Of a stretch of 42,695 nucleotides of DNA, positions 1 through 7,344 are shown piece by piece. Position 1 is the first letter of the stretch; each line of letters opens with the position of its first letter. Below the pieces are notes generated by a model. The model was not told the origin of the DNA, ran no database searches, and saw nothing but the letters and a program-made list of their open reading frames with translations. Position numbers and translations under genes: made by a program. The DNA is from a virus, in the IMG/VR virus record IMGVR_UViG_3300036832_001439, positions 1 to 42,695 of that record, one strand, 5' to 3'.

Positions 1-792
1 CCAATTTCGGAACTCGACATCCGCGGCCGGCGCCTGCGCCACCACGTGATCATGTGGTCGGTAGAAGGCACCGAGGTCAAGGTGCAGTGTTTCGCCGACC
101 GTAGCGACAACCTGGACGAGATCAACCTGAACCTGCGTCGGGCGGGTCTGGACAACGTCGGGCGGTTCATGCTGGCCGATAGCATGGCGATCAGGTTCAA
201 CACACCGCTGCCGGTCTCCCCGGATACCACCACCATTCGGGCACTACGCGAGTACGACGTGCTGCCCGAGGACTGGGAGATTGGTTACCAGATCGAACAT
301 GAGATCGTGACCGATGATGCGGGCGTGGAGCACCTGCACTATGTGCCGGTGCGAACCAGCAGTGATCGGGTGCAGTTGTCCGACGAGCAGTTCGCGCTGA
401 TCCACGAGGCCTACGACGCGATCGCGTCGACCGATCGGGTCAACGACGGGCTCAAGTATCTGATGTGCTTCTGGCGGCTGTGTCAGCAGACCCTGTCGGC
501 CAAGGAGTACCACGAGCCGAACCGGACCCAGCGCAAGCAGCTGATCCGGCGCAAGCTCACCCCCAAGCCGGTCACCGTCATCACCCTGCGCCGGCGCAAG
601 GTGGCCAACCAGGGCACCCACGAGATCGAGTGGGACCACCGGTGGGTCAGAAGGGGTCATTGGCGGCAAGCCTGGTACGGGCCTATGAACGGAGAAAGGT
701 ACCAACGAGCCGTGTACATCAATCCGACCATCTGCGGCCCGGAGGACAAGCCGCTGGTGATCAGACCACACGTCAACCTGCTAGCGAGATAG
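1..792 (+). CDS. Hypothetical phage protein, 5' end outside window
   Basis: The frame is open from base 1 to the TGA at 790-792. The first possible start inside is GTG at 46, with no ribosome binding site in front, and codons 1-45 read like ordinary coding sequence, so the gene most likely begins upstream of the window. The C-terminal part is basic and aromatic (RRGHWRQAWYGP, then GPEDKPLVIRPHV). This kind of W-R-x-x-W-Y / GPEDKPL ending recurs in unassigned actinophage proteins, but no function is known to me. No enzyme motif is visible. It is followed after 7 bases by the next gene, so they probably share a transcript. Confidence 0.7.
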   Translation, partial: PISELDIRGRRLRHHVIMWSVEGTEVKVQCFADRSDNLDEINLNLRRAGLDNVGRFMLADSMAIRFNTPLPVSPDTTTIRALREYDVLPEDWEIGYQIEHEIVTDDAGVEHLHYVPVRTSSDRVQLSDEQFALIHEAYDAIASTDRVNDGLKYLMCFWRLCQQTLSAKEYHEPNRTQRKQLIRRKLTPKPVTVITLRRRKVANQGTHEIEWDHRWVRRGHWRQAWYGPMNGERYQRAVYINPTICGPEDKPLVIRPHVNLLAR

Positions 793-799
793 GAGAACG

Positions 800-1054
800 A
801 TGCAGATCGACAACCCAGGAGGCAATGGTGAGCGCACCGAGGCGGTCTGGATGTACCTGGTCCAGCACGGCCCCGACGACGAGGGGCTGGCAGCCGTGCA
901 GATGCACGGCAAGTGGTTCCCGCTGATCGCCACCACCGACGACGGGCTGAAGTCCATCTCTGCGCTAGCCCAGGAGGCGGCTACCGAGTCAGGGCTGCCG
1001 ATCATGCTGGCCCGCTTCGACAACCGAATCGACATCGGGAAGGTGCTGCCATGA
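800..1054 (+). CDS. Small hypothetical protein (84 aa)
   Basis: ATG at 800 is preceded by AGGAGA at a good distance (bases 791-796), which fixes the start. The protein is a small mixed alpha/beta-looking chain (YLVQHGPDDEGLAAVQMHG, then an acidic-hydrophobic stretch) with no Cys pairs or membrane helix. Its TGA overlaps the ATG of the next gene as ATGA at 1051-1054, implying translational coupling. Family not recognised. Confidence 0.7.
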   Translation: MQIDNPGGNGERTEAVWMYLVQHGPDDEGLAAVQMHGKWFPLIATTDDGLKSISALAQEAATESGLPIMLARFDNRIDIGKVLP

Positions 1055-1578
1055 CTGAAGTACGTCTCGGGGACACCCAGCGCATCTGCGCGGTGTGCGG
1101 GCGGGTGCTGGTGCGCTTCACCAAAGACACCGACCCGAACTTCGAGCGCTGGGACCACAGCGAGCAAGACCAGCTGGCCGACCACCCTGCGGTGGCGGTG
1201 CGACCCGATCAGGTCATGGCGAACTACCGCTGCGACTTCTGCAACACCGACCAGGACGGCATTCACTGGTCGGTGCCGGCACGCAACTTCCCGATGCCGT
1301 TCGGCGGCGGCACCGAGATCGACGCGAGCGACGGGGACTGGGCCGCATGTAATGAGTGCGCGGCACTGATCACTGCTGAGAACTGGGCCGGGCTGATCAA
1401 CCGGTGCAGTGCCATGTCCCCGGCGGTACGCAGCGGCGAGGCCCACCAGGACCTGGTAGCCGTGCAACTGGCTCGGGTCTATCACCGGCTGCGGGCACAC
1501 ATGACCGGGCCACCACACGCGGCTACCCCGGCCGAGTTGAAGCCACGCCTGGCGATCGGCCGGCTGCCCACCCGCTAA
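1051..1578 (+). CDS. Zinc-binding hypothetical phage protein
   Basis: The start is ATG 1051, overlapping the previous stop (ATGA); the frame is open further upstream but only as a shadow. The 175-aa protein has three CxxC pairs: C13/C16, C61/C64 (CDFC) and C100/C103 (WAACNEC). This is the layout of small actinophage zinc-ribbon proteins of unknown function in which a YRCDFC motif is followed by GDWAACxxC. The Cys pairs suggest one or two structural zinc sites and a binding or adaptor role; no catalytic motif is visible. It is the last gene of the first small operon, since a strong terminator follows at 1613-1640. Confidence 0.75.
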   Translation: MTEVRLGDTQRICAVCGRVLVRFTKDTDPNFERWDHSEQDQLADHPAVAVRPDQVMANYRCDFCNTDQDGIHWSVPARNFPMPFGGGTEIDASDGDWAACNECAALITAENWAGLINRCSAMSPAVRSGEAHQDLVAVQLARVYHRLRAHMTGPPHAATPAELKPRLAIGRLPTR

Positions 1579-1592
1579 GGAGGAAGGAGGAA
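1577..1592 (+). other. Orphan Shine-Dalgarno-rich run
   Basis: AAGGAGGAAGGAGGAA lies directly after the stop of the preceding gene, giving two near-perfect anti-16S complements, but no start codon lies within about 28 bases downstream and a terminator hairpin follows. It may be the remnant of a deleted gene start. Confidence 0.35.
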
Positions 1593-1612
1593 GCACAGTC
1601 GCTACCGAGCGA

Positions 1613-1640
1613 GGGCCACCTGATGCAGGTGGCCCTTTTT
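1613..1640 (+). terminator. Rho-independent terminator
   Basis: A perfect 9-bp stem GGGCCACCT / AGGTGGCCC (1613-1621 with 1627-1635) around the loop GATGC is followed directly by TTTTT. It is a classic intrinsic terminator on the plus strand, closing the operon ending at 1578. Confidence 0.9.
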
Positions 1641-1684
1641 CTATGTCCGAAACCCCTACAAGGAGAACCGAGAGGAGGGAAACC

Positions 1685-1948
1685 ATGCCCTTCATCCACT
1701 TCACCGTGGCCGTCGAGTACGACGGCAGCGAGCCGGGCGCCAAGATGACCAACCGGCAGCTGAGTGACTGCCTGCACGACCTGGTCAGCTACGCCAACAC
1801 GGTCGTGCTGCCGACGCACATCAAGGCCAAGACCGTGATGATCGAGCCGGCAACCATGCCGGACAACGGCAAGCACATCCACGACAACGACGGCAGCTGC
1901 ACCACCTGCTACGCCCTGTACCAGCACATGCACGAAAACAACCTCTAG
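1685..1948 (+). CDS. Small hypothetical protein with C-terminal HxH/CxxC
   Basis: ATG 1685 is chosen because GAGGAGGGA sits 5-13 bases upstream; an in-frame ATG at 1643 lies in the terminator tail and lacks a binding site. The 87-aa protein starts with a beta-like stretch (MPFIHFTVAVEYDG) and ends with a His/Cys-rich segment (KHIHDNDGSCTTCYAL) that could bind one metal ion. Family not recognised. It lies 12 bases before the AAA+ ATPase gene and is probably co-transcribed with it. Confidence 0.7.
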   Translation: MPFIHFTVAVEYDGSEPGAKMTNRQLSDCLHDLVSYANTVVLPTHIKAKTVMIEPATMPDNGKHIHDNDGSCTTCYALYQHMHENNL

Positions 1949-1960
1949 GAGAATTCCATC

Positions 1961-3442
1961 GTGACTTCCACGATCGAAACACCACCAGTCAAGACTGCCG
2001 AGCAGCGCACCCAGGAGGCGATCCTGAACGGGTTGGCCGAACTGGGTGGCCAGCGCGTCGGCACCGACAAGATCGTCAAGGAGGGCACCAGCTACGTGCT
2101 CCCCGGCACCACCTCGATCCAGGAGGACATCCGCTTCCTGGTCGCCTATGCCGAGAGCGAGGAGAAGGAGACCAGCTTCTCCAAGTCCTTCCGCTATCGG
2201 CCGTGGGACGGCGCGCACGCCTTCCAGTCGGCCCTGATGAAGCAGTGGGGCACGACCGGCATCGGCGCCGGCATCCACAGCTTCTTCGGGTCCTCGCTCC
2301 CGGAGATGCGCACCATCGACAACGGCGTCGACAGCCAGATCCAGATCCCCTGGGGACGAGTGAACTTCCCGCCGCTGGACGCGGTCTTCGACCTGGGTGC
2401 CGACTACGACCGGGACCTCGGTCTGCTGTTCGCCATGCAGGTCACCGCACCCAAGAAGCACGCCAAGCGGGTGCAGGGGCTGTTCATCCTGATCGAGGAG
2501 GAGTTGAAGACCAACTCGATCTACAAGGGCAAGGCGTTCACCGGCGCCGAGGAGCCGTCCTTCATCGACCCGTACTCGGTGGACCGCTCCAAGGTGGTCT
2601 ACTCCGATGAGGTGCTGGCGCAGCTGGATGCGAACATCTGGTCGCTGATGCGCCACACCGAGCAGACCCGCGCGATGGGCCTGCCGCTCAAGCGGGCGAT
2701 CCTGCTGGCCGGTCCGTACGGGACCGGCAAGTCCCTGACGGCGATGTTGACCGCTCAGGAGGCGGTGCAGAACGGCTGGACCTTCATCCAGTGCCGGCCG
2801 GGCCGCGACGACCTGGACAAGACGTTGCAGACCGCACGTCTCTACCAGCCCGCCGTGGTGTTCTTCGAGGACGTCGACACGCTGGCCATGTCCGGCAACC
2901 CGGACCAGCTGTCCAAGTTGCTGGACATGTTCGACGGCATCCAGGTCAAGGGCACCGAGTTGGCCATGGTGCTCACCACCAACCACACCGACAAGATCCA
3001 CAAGGCGATGCTGCGACCCGGCCGCATCGACGGGGTCACCGAGTTCGGTGCGCTGGACCACCAGGGCTTCATCCGGCTGGTCAAGGCGGTGGTGCCCAGC
3101 CACCTGCTGGACGACAGCATCGACTACGACGAGGTCGCCGCGGCGATGGACGGGTTCCTCCCGGCCTTCGTCAAGGAGGCCATCGACCGCTCGATGCGCT
3201 ACGCGCTGGCTCGCGCCGGCGGTACGCCGCTGGGGCTGACCACCGCGGACTTCGTGCATGCGGCCAAGGGCCTGCGCCCGCAGCTGGACCTCATGCACGG
3301 GGCCAAGGAAGGGGTCAACGCCGACGGCATCGGCACCGCGATGGAAAAGGTGCTGACCAAGGCGATCACCTCCGGTGAGGTCGGCCTCTACGACAAGGAC
3401 GAGCAGCTGCGATTCACCGTGCAGCCCTCGCCCGTGAAGTAG
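1961..3442 (+). CDS. AAA+ ATPase
   Basis: GTG 1961 follows AGGAGAATTCCATC. The 493-aa protein has a unique N-terminal region (about 1-240) and a C-terminal AAA+ module: Walker A GPYGTGKS at 251-258, Walker B VVFFEDVD at 299-306, a sensor-1-like TTNH at 339-342 and an LRPGR arginine-finger-type motif at 351-355, with a helical lid after it. The order and spacing match classical single-ring AAA proteins (FtsH/Cdc48/BCS1-like), which remodel or unfold protein substrates with ATP. No protease domain is attached and no HslV- or ClpP-like partner is nearby, so the substrate is unknown; the N-domain should determine it. A hairpin follows at 3454-3505. Confidence 0.88.
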   Translation: MTSTIETPPVKTAEQRTQEAILNGLAELGGQRVGTDKIVKEGTSYVLPGTTSIQEDIRFLVAYAESEEKETSFSKSFRYRPWDGAHAFQSALMKQWGTTGIGAGIHSFFGSSLPEMRTIDNGVDSQIQIPWGRVNFPPLDAVFDLGADYDRDLGLLFAMQVTAPKKHAKRVQGLFILIEEELKTNSIYKGKAFTGAEEPSFIDPYSVDRSKVVYSDEVLAQLDANIWSLMRHTEQTRAMGLPLKRAILLAGPYGTGKSLTAMLTAQEAVQNGWTFIQCRPGRDDLDKTLQTARLYQPAVVFFEDVDTLAMSGNPDQLSKLLDMFDGIQVKGTELAMVLTTNHTDKIHKAMLRPGRIDGVTEFGALDHQGFIRLVKAVVPSHLLDDSIDYDEVAAAMDGFLPAFVKEAIDRSMRYALARAGGTPLGLTTADFVHAAKGLRPQLDLMHGAKEGVNADGIGTAMEKVLTKAITSGEVGLYDKDEQLRFTVQPSPVK

Positions 3443-3453
3443 GACCCTGGACG

Positions 3454-3505
3454 GGAGGCCCGTCCCATGACTCCCTCCCCCCGAAGACGATTGGGGCGGG
3501 CCTCC
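3454..3505 (+). terminator. Hairpin after the AAA+ gene
   Basis: GGAGGCCCG (3454-3462) pairs with CGGGCCTCC (3497-3505), and the stem extends inward by TCCC/GGGG to 13 bp including one G-T pair. There is no T tract, so it is a weaker or factor-assisted terminator, or a processing site. It insulates the ATPase gene from the next promoter. Confidence 0.6.
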
Positions 3506-3530
3506 TCCTACGCTATTGCACTATGAAATC

Positions 3531-3539
3531 TGGTATAAT
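3531..3539 (+). promoter_or_regulatory. Extended -10 promoter
   Basis: TGGTATAAT (3531-3539) is a perfect extended -10 element (TGnTATAAT) in the most AT-rich short stretch of the left arm. No good -35 hexamer lies 16-18 bases upstream, as is usual for extended -10 promoters. Predicted transcription start is about 3546. It should drive the gene at 3590. Confidence 0.75.
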
Positions 3540-3545
3540 TGACTC

Positions 3546-3564
3546 AGCGCACATGGTGTGCGCT
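3546..3564 (+). promoter_or_regulatory. Perfect palindrome at the transcript start (operator or 5' hairpin)
   Basis: AGCGCACA TGG TGTGCGCT is a perfect 8-bp inverted repeat with a 3-base centre, starting about 7 bases after the -10 box, over the predicted start of transcription. A repressor bound here would block the promoter; alternatively the RNA would begin with a stable hairpin. No copy was noticed elsewhere in the window. Confidence 0.65.
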
Positions 3565-3589
3565 ATTCGAGTGTGCAAAGGAGAATTCC

Positions 3590-4420
3590 ATGACACCCGA
3601 GCGATACGTCCCGCTGGAGAGCACCCGACCCGGGTTCGCCTTCAGCTACGTGACGAAACCGCAGGCCGAGGATAAGCCGACAGTCGAGATCGACATGTTC
3701 GCGCCCGGTATGCGCCAGGCACTCTACGAGGCGGTCAGCCTCGCGCTGGAGTGCTGGGAACCCGTGTTCGACCACTGGGAGGAAGTCAAGCCCAAGAGGC
3801 TGCCCAGTGGCGCGCTCGTCCCATGTCGCAAGAAGCCGGTCTTCAAGGGCCGGCACGCCGACAAGCTGGGACAGTTCCATGACAGGTTCAACGGCTATAT
3901 GCGCCGCAACCACCCAGACTCGTGGAATGATCAAATCTTCCTGGAGATTGCAGCCAAGTACGTGCATCTTCGTCCGCATGAACCCAATCAGAAACGGATG
4001 CGGGAGCCCAACACTCCCTACGTCCGCGAAATGATCAGGCCGGTCATCCGGCGTTCGGACCCCGAGTGGAATCCGAAACTGGTTCAGGCAGCGCGCGAAG
4101 AAGTGCCCGAGAAGGGCGAGGCACGCTACTGGGAGTATCTCGGAGGCCTGACCGGCAGGTACCCCCAATACCGCGTGCACACGCACGTCGGGGACATGCT
4201 GAGGGCCTACGACAGCAATCACCAGACGATGCATCATTTCTCCTACGAAGCTGAGGTGCGTGACCTGTGTACGGACAACGCGCCACTGTGGGAGCACCTG
4301 CGCTTGGTTGCCCACTATGTGCAGGACATCGTTGATTCCCGGTACCTTCGCAGCACGGAGGGCCTGCCGCAGGACCGCGCACGGCGCCGGCAGCCTCGCA
4401 CGACAGCCCGTCACTCCTAA
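3590..4420 (+). CDS. Unknown protein in a self-contained cassette (276 aa)
   Basis: ATG 3590 follows AAAGGAGAATTCC. The predicted protein is soluble, charged and rich in His, Arg and aromatic residues, with no Cys clusters, signal peptide or membrane helix. I recognise no family. Segments such as RHADKLGQFHDRFNGYMRR and RYWEYLGGLTGRYPQYRVH look helical. The gene has its own promoter and palindrome, a hairpin before it and one over its end, and coding sequence that appears less GC-biased than its neighbours. These are the marks of a separately regulated, recently acquired (moron-type) gene. Its role is unknown; early or lysogenic expression is possible by analogy only. Confidence 0.75.
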   Translation: MTPERYVPLESTRPGFAFSYVTKPQAEDKPTVEIDMFAPGMRQALYEAVSLALECWEPVFDHWEEVKPKRLPSGALVPCRKKPVFKGRHADKLGQFHDRFNGYMRRNHPDSWNDQIFLEIAAKYVHLRPHEPNQKRMREPNTPYVREMIRPVIRRSDPEWNPKLVQAAREEVPEKGEARYWEYLGGLTGRYPQYRVHTHVGDMLRAYDSNHQTMHHFSYEAEVRDLCTDNAPLWEHLRLVAHYVQDIVDSRYLRSTEGLPQDRARRRQPRTTARHS

Positions 4421-4443
4421 CGGAGGGCGGGCTGCCGCCGTTT
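4381..4443 (+). terminator. Terminator hairpin overlapping the end of the cassette gene
   Basis: ACGGC(GCC)GGCAGCC at 4381-4395 pairs with GGCTGCCGCCGT at 4430-4441 (7 + 5 bp with a 3-base bulge), followed by TTTAAT. A competing inner stem CAGCCCG/CGGGCTG (4404-4410 with 4428-4434) is also present. The short T run makes termination likely but not certain. Confidence 0.55.
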
Positions 4444-4451
4444 AATGAGCC

Positions 4452-4559
4452 AGCGCGTACCGCGTCAAACCGATTCCAGAGTTCTCCTTATCGGCAAGGC
4501 GCGAAACCCTGACCCCAGCCTGGCGTGGGTGGTCCCTCACGACCTGCGCGGTACGCGCT
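4452..4559 (+). ncRNA. Candidate structured RNA closed by a 13-bp inverted repeat
   Basis: AGCGCGTACCGCG (4452-4464) is perfectly complementary to CGCGGTACGCGCT (4547-4559), 82 bases apart. Inside lie a CCGAT/ATCGG hairpin (4470-4474 with 4490-4494), CCAGcCTGG, and a GTGGG...CCCtCAC stem, so the transcript could fold as a closed multi-branch structure. The space between the genes at 4420 and 4593 is otherwise empty: a 72-codon ORF through it has no binding site. It could be a small RNA, a 5' leader element of the 4593 operon, or a DNA site for a protein that loops the two arms. Confidence 0.4.
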
Positions 4560-4592
4560 TCCCGGAACTACCAACCACCATCAAGGAGCGAG

Positions 4593-4961
4593 ATGACCGA
4601 GCCAGACCAAGAACTGAGCCCCATCAACGATGTGCTCACCAACATCGACACCGATTGGAGTGACGACCGCGAAGGTCAGGCCGAACTGACCACGGCGCTG
4701 ATGGGCCTGTTCACCGGCGCCATGGCCCGCCTGGACGTGGACAACCTGGACGAGGTGGCGGCCAACGCCGCCATGCAGGACCAGATCCTGACGATGATGG
4801 ACCGCTGCTTCAAGGCCGGGATGTTCTACCAGCACCTGACCCACCCCGCCGGCGACAACGCCGTGCCGATCACCCTGACCCCGCAACAGGTCACCGGCGT
4901 CATGGCAGCACTGCTGACCGGCGAGGGGGTCACCCTGCGGCTGGCGGTCGAGCGTGGATGA
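4593..4961 (+). CDS. Hypothetical acidic protein (122 aa)
   Basis: ATG 4593 follows AAGGAGCGAG. The protein is acidic, with a helical middle (ALMGLFTGAMARLDVDNLDE) and a C-terminal LTPQQVTGVMAALLTGEG segment. No known domain. It heads an operon of overlapping small genes running to 7965, each coupled to the next by short overlaps. The candidate structured RNA lies directly upstream and could regulate the operon. Confidence 0.7.
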   Translation: MTEPDQELSPINDVLTNIDTDWSDDREGQAELTTALMGLFTGAMARLDVDNLDEVAANAAMQDQILTMMDRCFKAGMFYQHLTHPAGDNAVPITLTPQQVTGVMAALLTGEGVTLRLAVERG

Positions 4962-5325
4962 GATGACCGATGAGGTGCCGCAGCGCTACTGGGTGCTGCG
5001 GCCCTTTCTGCATTACGAGCACTTGAAAGTGATCATCCCAGTGATCAGCTGCGGGATCTGCGGCGCCGAACTGCTGCGCGCCGACACCATCGAGCACGAC
5101 ATCCGCCCGCTGGTGATGTTCCAAGATGCGCCGCTGTGCCCCAAGGACGCCCTGGCACAGCTGTCCGAACACCCGATGACCCCCGAATATCTGCGTTGGA
5201 TGGAAGAAGGCGATCCAAGATGGTGGAGTCCCTGGTTCTGCGACTGCGACGGCTGCGATCCGTTCTCGCCGCTGTCGCCAAGCGATGGGGCTGGGTCCGA
5301 CCCAGCGAGGACGAACAAGCCGTGA
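4954..5325 (+). CDS. Cys-rich hypothetical protein
   Basis: GTG 4954 overlaps the previous gene by 8 bases; ATG 4963 (three codons later) is an equally plausible start. The 123-aa chain has a CGIC pair (C33/C36) with C62 nearby, and a second Cys cluster FCDCDGC (C96, C98, C101), which suggests zinc binding. It is rich in Trp (RWWSPWF). The TGA overlaps the next GTG as GTGA. Function unknown. Confidence 0.65.
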   Translation: MDEMTDEVPQRYWVLRPFLHYEHLKVIIPVISCGICGAELLRADTIEHDIRPLVMFQDAPLCPKDALAQLSEHPMTPEYLRWMEEGDPRWWSPWFCDCDGCDPFSPLSPSDGAGSDPARTNKP

Positions 5326-5549
5326 CGACCGATGAGGACCTGCGTAGGACTGCAGCACGGTTCCGGCTGACCAACACCGCCATGCTGGCCCTGTTGGCGC
5401 TCAGCATCGCGTACGTGCCCTTCGCGGCCAATCCCCAGGCGGTCGAGATCTTCGTCAGCCTGATCGCGGTGGTGATGTCCAAACGCGGGATCAACGAATG
5501 GGTCCTGGCCGACTACTTCACCACGATCCGGGATGCGATGTTCCGATGA
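5322..5549 (+). CDS. Small membrane protein with two predicted helices (holin-like by size)
   Basis: I chose GTG 5322 because it overlaps the upstream stop (GTGA); ATG 5220 in the same frame would add 34 residues that overlap the previous gene and has no binding site. The 75-aa product has two hydrophobic segments, AMLALLALSIAYVPFAA and a second around VEIFVSLIAVVM, with a positively charged turn and tail. Size and topology fit a holin or an inner-membrane accessory protein, but no endolysin is nearby, so a lysis role is only a possibility. Confidence 0.6.
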   Translation: MTTDEDLRRTAARFRLTNTAMLALLALSIAYVPFAANPQAVEIFVSLIAVVMSKRGINEWVLADYFTTIRDAMFR

Positions 5550-5890
5550 GCGAGCACGACAACCGGGTGGCCGACACCGAACGGCTGCTACTGATCAACC
5601 GCAACTCTCTGGTCGCCGGCTACAACATGCACTGGGCGCCGGGGGAACTGGAGGAACTGCTCGACCCGGACGGCATGCACCTGATCACCATGTCCATGGT
5701 GCACGAGCACAAGCACACCAAGGCCAGCGAGCCGCATCTGCGCACCGTGGTGCTGCTCAAATTCAAGGACGGCATCGGCACCGGCATCATCGACCGCGGC
5801 CTGCTGGACATGTCCATGTCCGACTACGAGTCGCTGCCGACCGTGGCACAGGTGCTCGAAGCTCGGCGGGGCACCGATGCGGGCATCTGA
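5546..5890 (+). CDS. Hypothetical protein (114 aa)
   Basis: ATG 5546 overlaps the previous stop (ATGA). The protein is a predicted soluble alpha/beta chain with a His-rich stretch (MVHEHKHTKASEPHLR) and a conserved-looking VVLLKFKDGIGTGI strand. No catalytic or DNA-binding motif is evident. Overlaps the next gene by 14 bases. Confidence 0.65.
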   Translation: MSEHDNRVADTERLLLINRNSLVAGYNMHWAPGELEELLDPDGMHLITMSMVHEHKHTKASEPHLRTVVLLKFKDGIGTGIIDRGLLDMSMSDYESLPTVAQVLEARRGTDAGI

Positions 5891-6356
5891 GATCCGGGTC
5901 GGGGAGACCTACGCCGCCACCGGGCGGGACCTGCAGCTGTCCAAGGTGCGGGTGCTCAACGTGGTCCGCAACCCGCGCGAGCGCTCGGTGCACTTCGAGT
6001 GCGACGTGGTCGAGGGCGAGGTCTACGTCGGCTGGTCCACCCTGGCCGGCGTGCTGGACATGGACTACGTCGGCCCCGGCACCGTCGTGATGCTGCAGCC
6101 ACGGGACTTCCTGCGCCCCTGGGAGCAGGAGGAGCAGCGGCGCAGCGTGGTGCTGGCCCGGCGCGGCGAGATCCGCGACCTGATGACCGAGGCGGACGCG
6201 CTGCTCAACCACCTGGGGCTGCCCGACGCCCAAATCCAGTTGATAGAAATACGCGGCAAGTACACCGTAGTTGCCGTGCTCGGACTCGAAGACATAAGGA
6301 GACTCCATGCGCAATATCGCGCAAGTGTGGAAGGACCGGCTGAGCCGAACACCTGA
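5877..6356 (+). CDS. Hypothetical protein with SH3-like N-terminal half
   Basis: ATG 5877 lies inside the end of the previous gene. The first 80 residues are beta-rich: a RVGETYAATGRDLQLSKVRV start like many small phage proteins of the form 'I.vG..Y....g....VrVl', then VHFECDVVEGEVYVGWSTL, suggesting a small SH3/Tudor-like barrel. The C-terminal half is helical and charged (EQEEQRRSVVLARRGEIRDL). No function can be assigned. It overlaps the following gene by 50 bases, unusually long for this genome. Confidence 0.6.
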   Translation: MRASEIRVGETYAATGRDLQLSKVRVLNVVRNPRERSVHFECDVVEGEVYVGWSTLAGVLDMDYVGPGTVVMLQPRDFLRPWEQEEQRRSVVLARRGEIRDLMTEADALLNHLGLPDAQIQLIEIRGKYTVVAVLGLEDIRRLHAQYRASVEGPAEPNT

Positions 6357-6645
6357 CCCCGTACCCGACCCGGCCTGGCCGGACCGCCCGACCGGCGCGG
6401 ATTTCATCCTGCTGTCCCGGGTGATCACCGCCATGGACGACCTGGCGTTGGACCTGACCGACGCGCTGCCCCAGTACCTCTCGTTGCTCGGGATAGACGA
6501 GGGAGCCGTCTCCTACACCTCCCTGCAGCGCGCCATGCGGGCCCGCGACACCCTCCCGCAGGGCTCAGCCCTGACCAGATTGGGCGCCACCTGGCTGGAC
6601 GGTTTCATCACTGCTTCGCTGTTCTACAAGGAGAAGAACACATGA
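6307..6645 (+). CDS. Hypothetical protein (112 aa)
   Basis: ATG 6307 is preceded by AAGGAGACTCC, a strong binding site that supports the long overlap with the preceding frame. The protein is mostly helical with Pro-rich N-terminal segment (RTPDPVPDPAWPDRP). Its TGA overlaps the next ATG (6642-6645). No family recognised. Confidence 0.65.
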   Translation: MRNIAQVWKDRLSRTPDPVPDPAWPDRPTGADFILLSRVITAMDDLALDLTDALPQYLSLLGIDEGAVSYTSLQRAMRARDTLPQGSALTRLGATWLDGFITASLFYKEKNT

Positions 6646-7340
6646 ACGACAACGACAACGAGGGTCGAGACTACGGCGGCGAGCCGCAGACGGTGATCAA
6701 CAACATCCTTTTCGAGCGTAGGGACGTGGTGGCCGCCGGCATCGCGTCCGGCATCGCCGAGCACGAGGAGGAGATGGACAAGGTGGGTTGGGACGTCGAG
6801 CCCAACATCTGGTCGATGTACGGCTCCCTGCCGCCCACCGACATCGCCGACAGCATGCAACGGGCCGGCTTTCAGATGATGGCGATGATGTTCAAGCCGA
6901 TCAACTTCCAGCTTCCGGAGTGGGACGGCCCGATCATGGCGCAGGTGTTGCACTTCCTCGCGGACAACATCCGCGAATCGACCGAGGCGCGCGAGGCACT
7001 GCGCAACGACTTCTGCGTGCACGGCATGGACATGCTCGGCTGGATGCTGACCAACGAGGCCTGGATGATCACCGGCGATGACACCGAGGTCGGTGTCGAC
7101 CGCGACGGCAACCAGAACGAGCACTACGTGCGGCCCAGCCAACACCCGAAGCGGATCGAGATCCGGGTGGTCACCGCGGTGGACACCGCCGGGTTCCACT
7201 ACCAGGTGATGCGCGAGCGGGTCAGCAACCGGGTCAGGATGATTGTCGACTTCCGCGAGGACGAAGCGACCAAGCTGCAAGGCCGGTTGTTCGAGGCGCT
7301 GGCCGACGCCGCCTCGGCCATTCCACTGTTGGGCAGGTGA
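6642..7340 (+). CDS. Hypothetical acidic protein (232 aa)
   Basis: Start ATG 6642 lies in an ATGA overlap, and AAGGAGAAGAAC lies just upstream. The acidic protein has an Asn/Asp-rich N-terminus, a helical centre with many Met residues (AGFQMMAMMFKPINF) and a C-terminal beta-like stretch around EIRVVTAVDTAGFHYQV. No membrane helix or metal site stands out. Function unknown; it belongs to the coupled operon 4593-7965. Confidence 0.7.
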   Translation: MNDNDNEGRDYGGEPQTVINNILFERRDVVAAGIASGIAEHEEEMDKVGWDVEPNIWSMYGSLPPTDIADSMQRAGFQMMAMMFKPINFQLPEWDGPIMAQVLHFLADNIRESTEAREALRNDFCVHGMDMLGWMLTNEAWMITGDDTEVGVDRDGNQNEHYVRPSQHPKRIEIRVVTAVDTAGFHYQVMRERVSNRVRMIVDFREDEATKLQGRLFEALADAASAIPLLGR

Positions 7341-7344
7341 GCCG

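Noticed and set aside
3516-3539. TTGCAC as a -35 box for the promoter at 3531
   Set aside because: Only 12 bases separate it from TATAAT; too short for a working spacer. The extended -10 alone explains the promoter.
4445-4663. 72-codon ORF through the gap after the cassette gene
   Set aside because: No ribosome binding site, overlaps the well-supported gene at 4593, and the sequence is better explained by the inverted-repeat structure.
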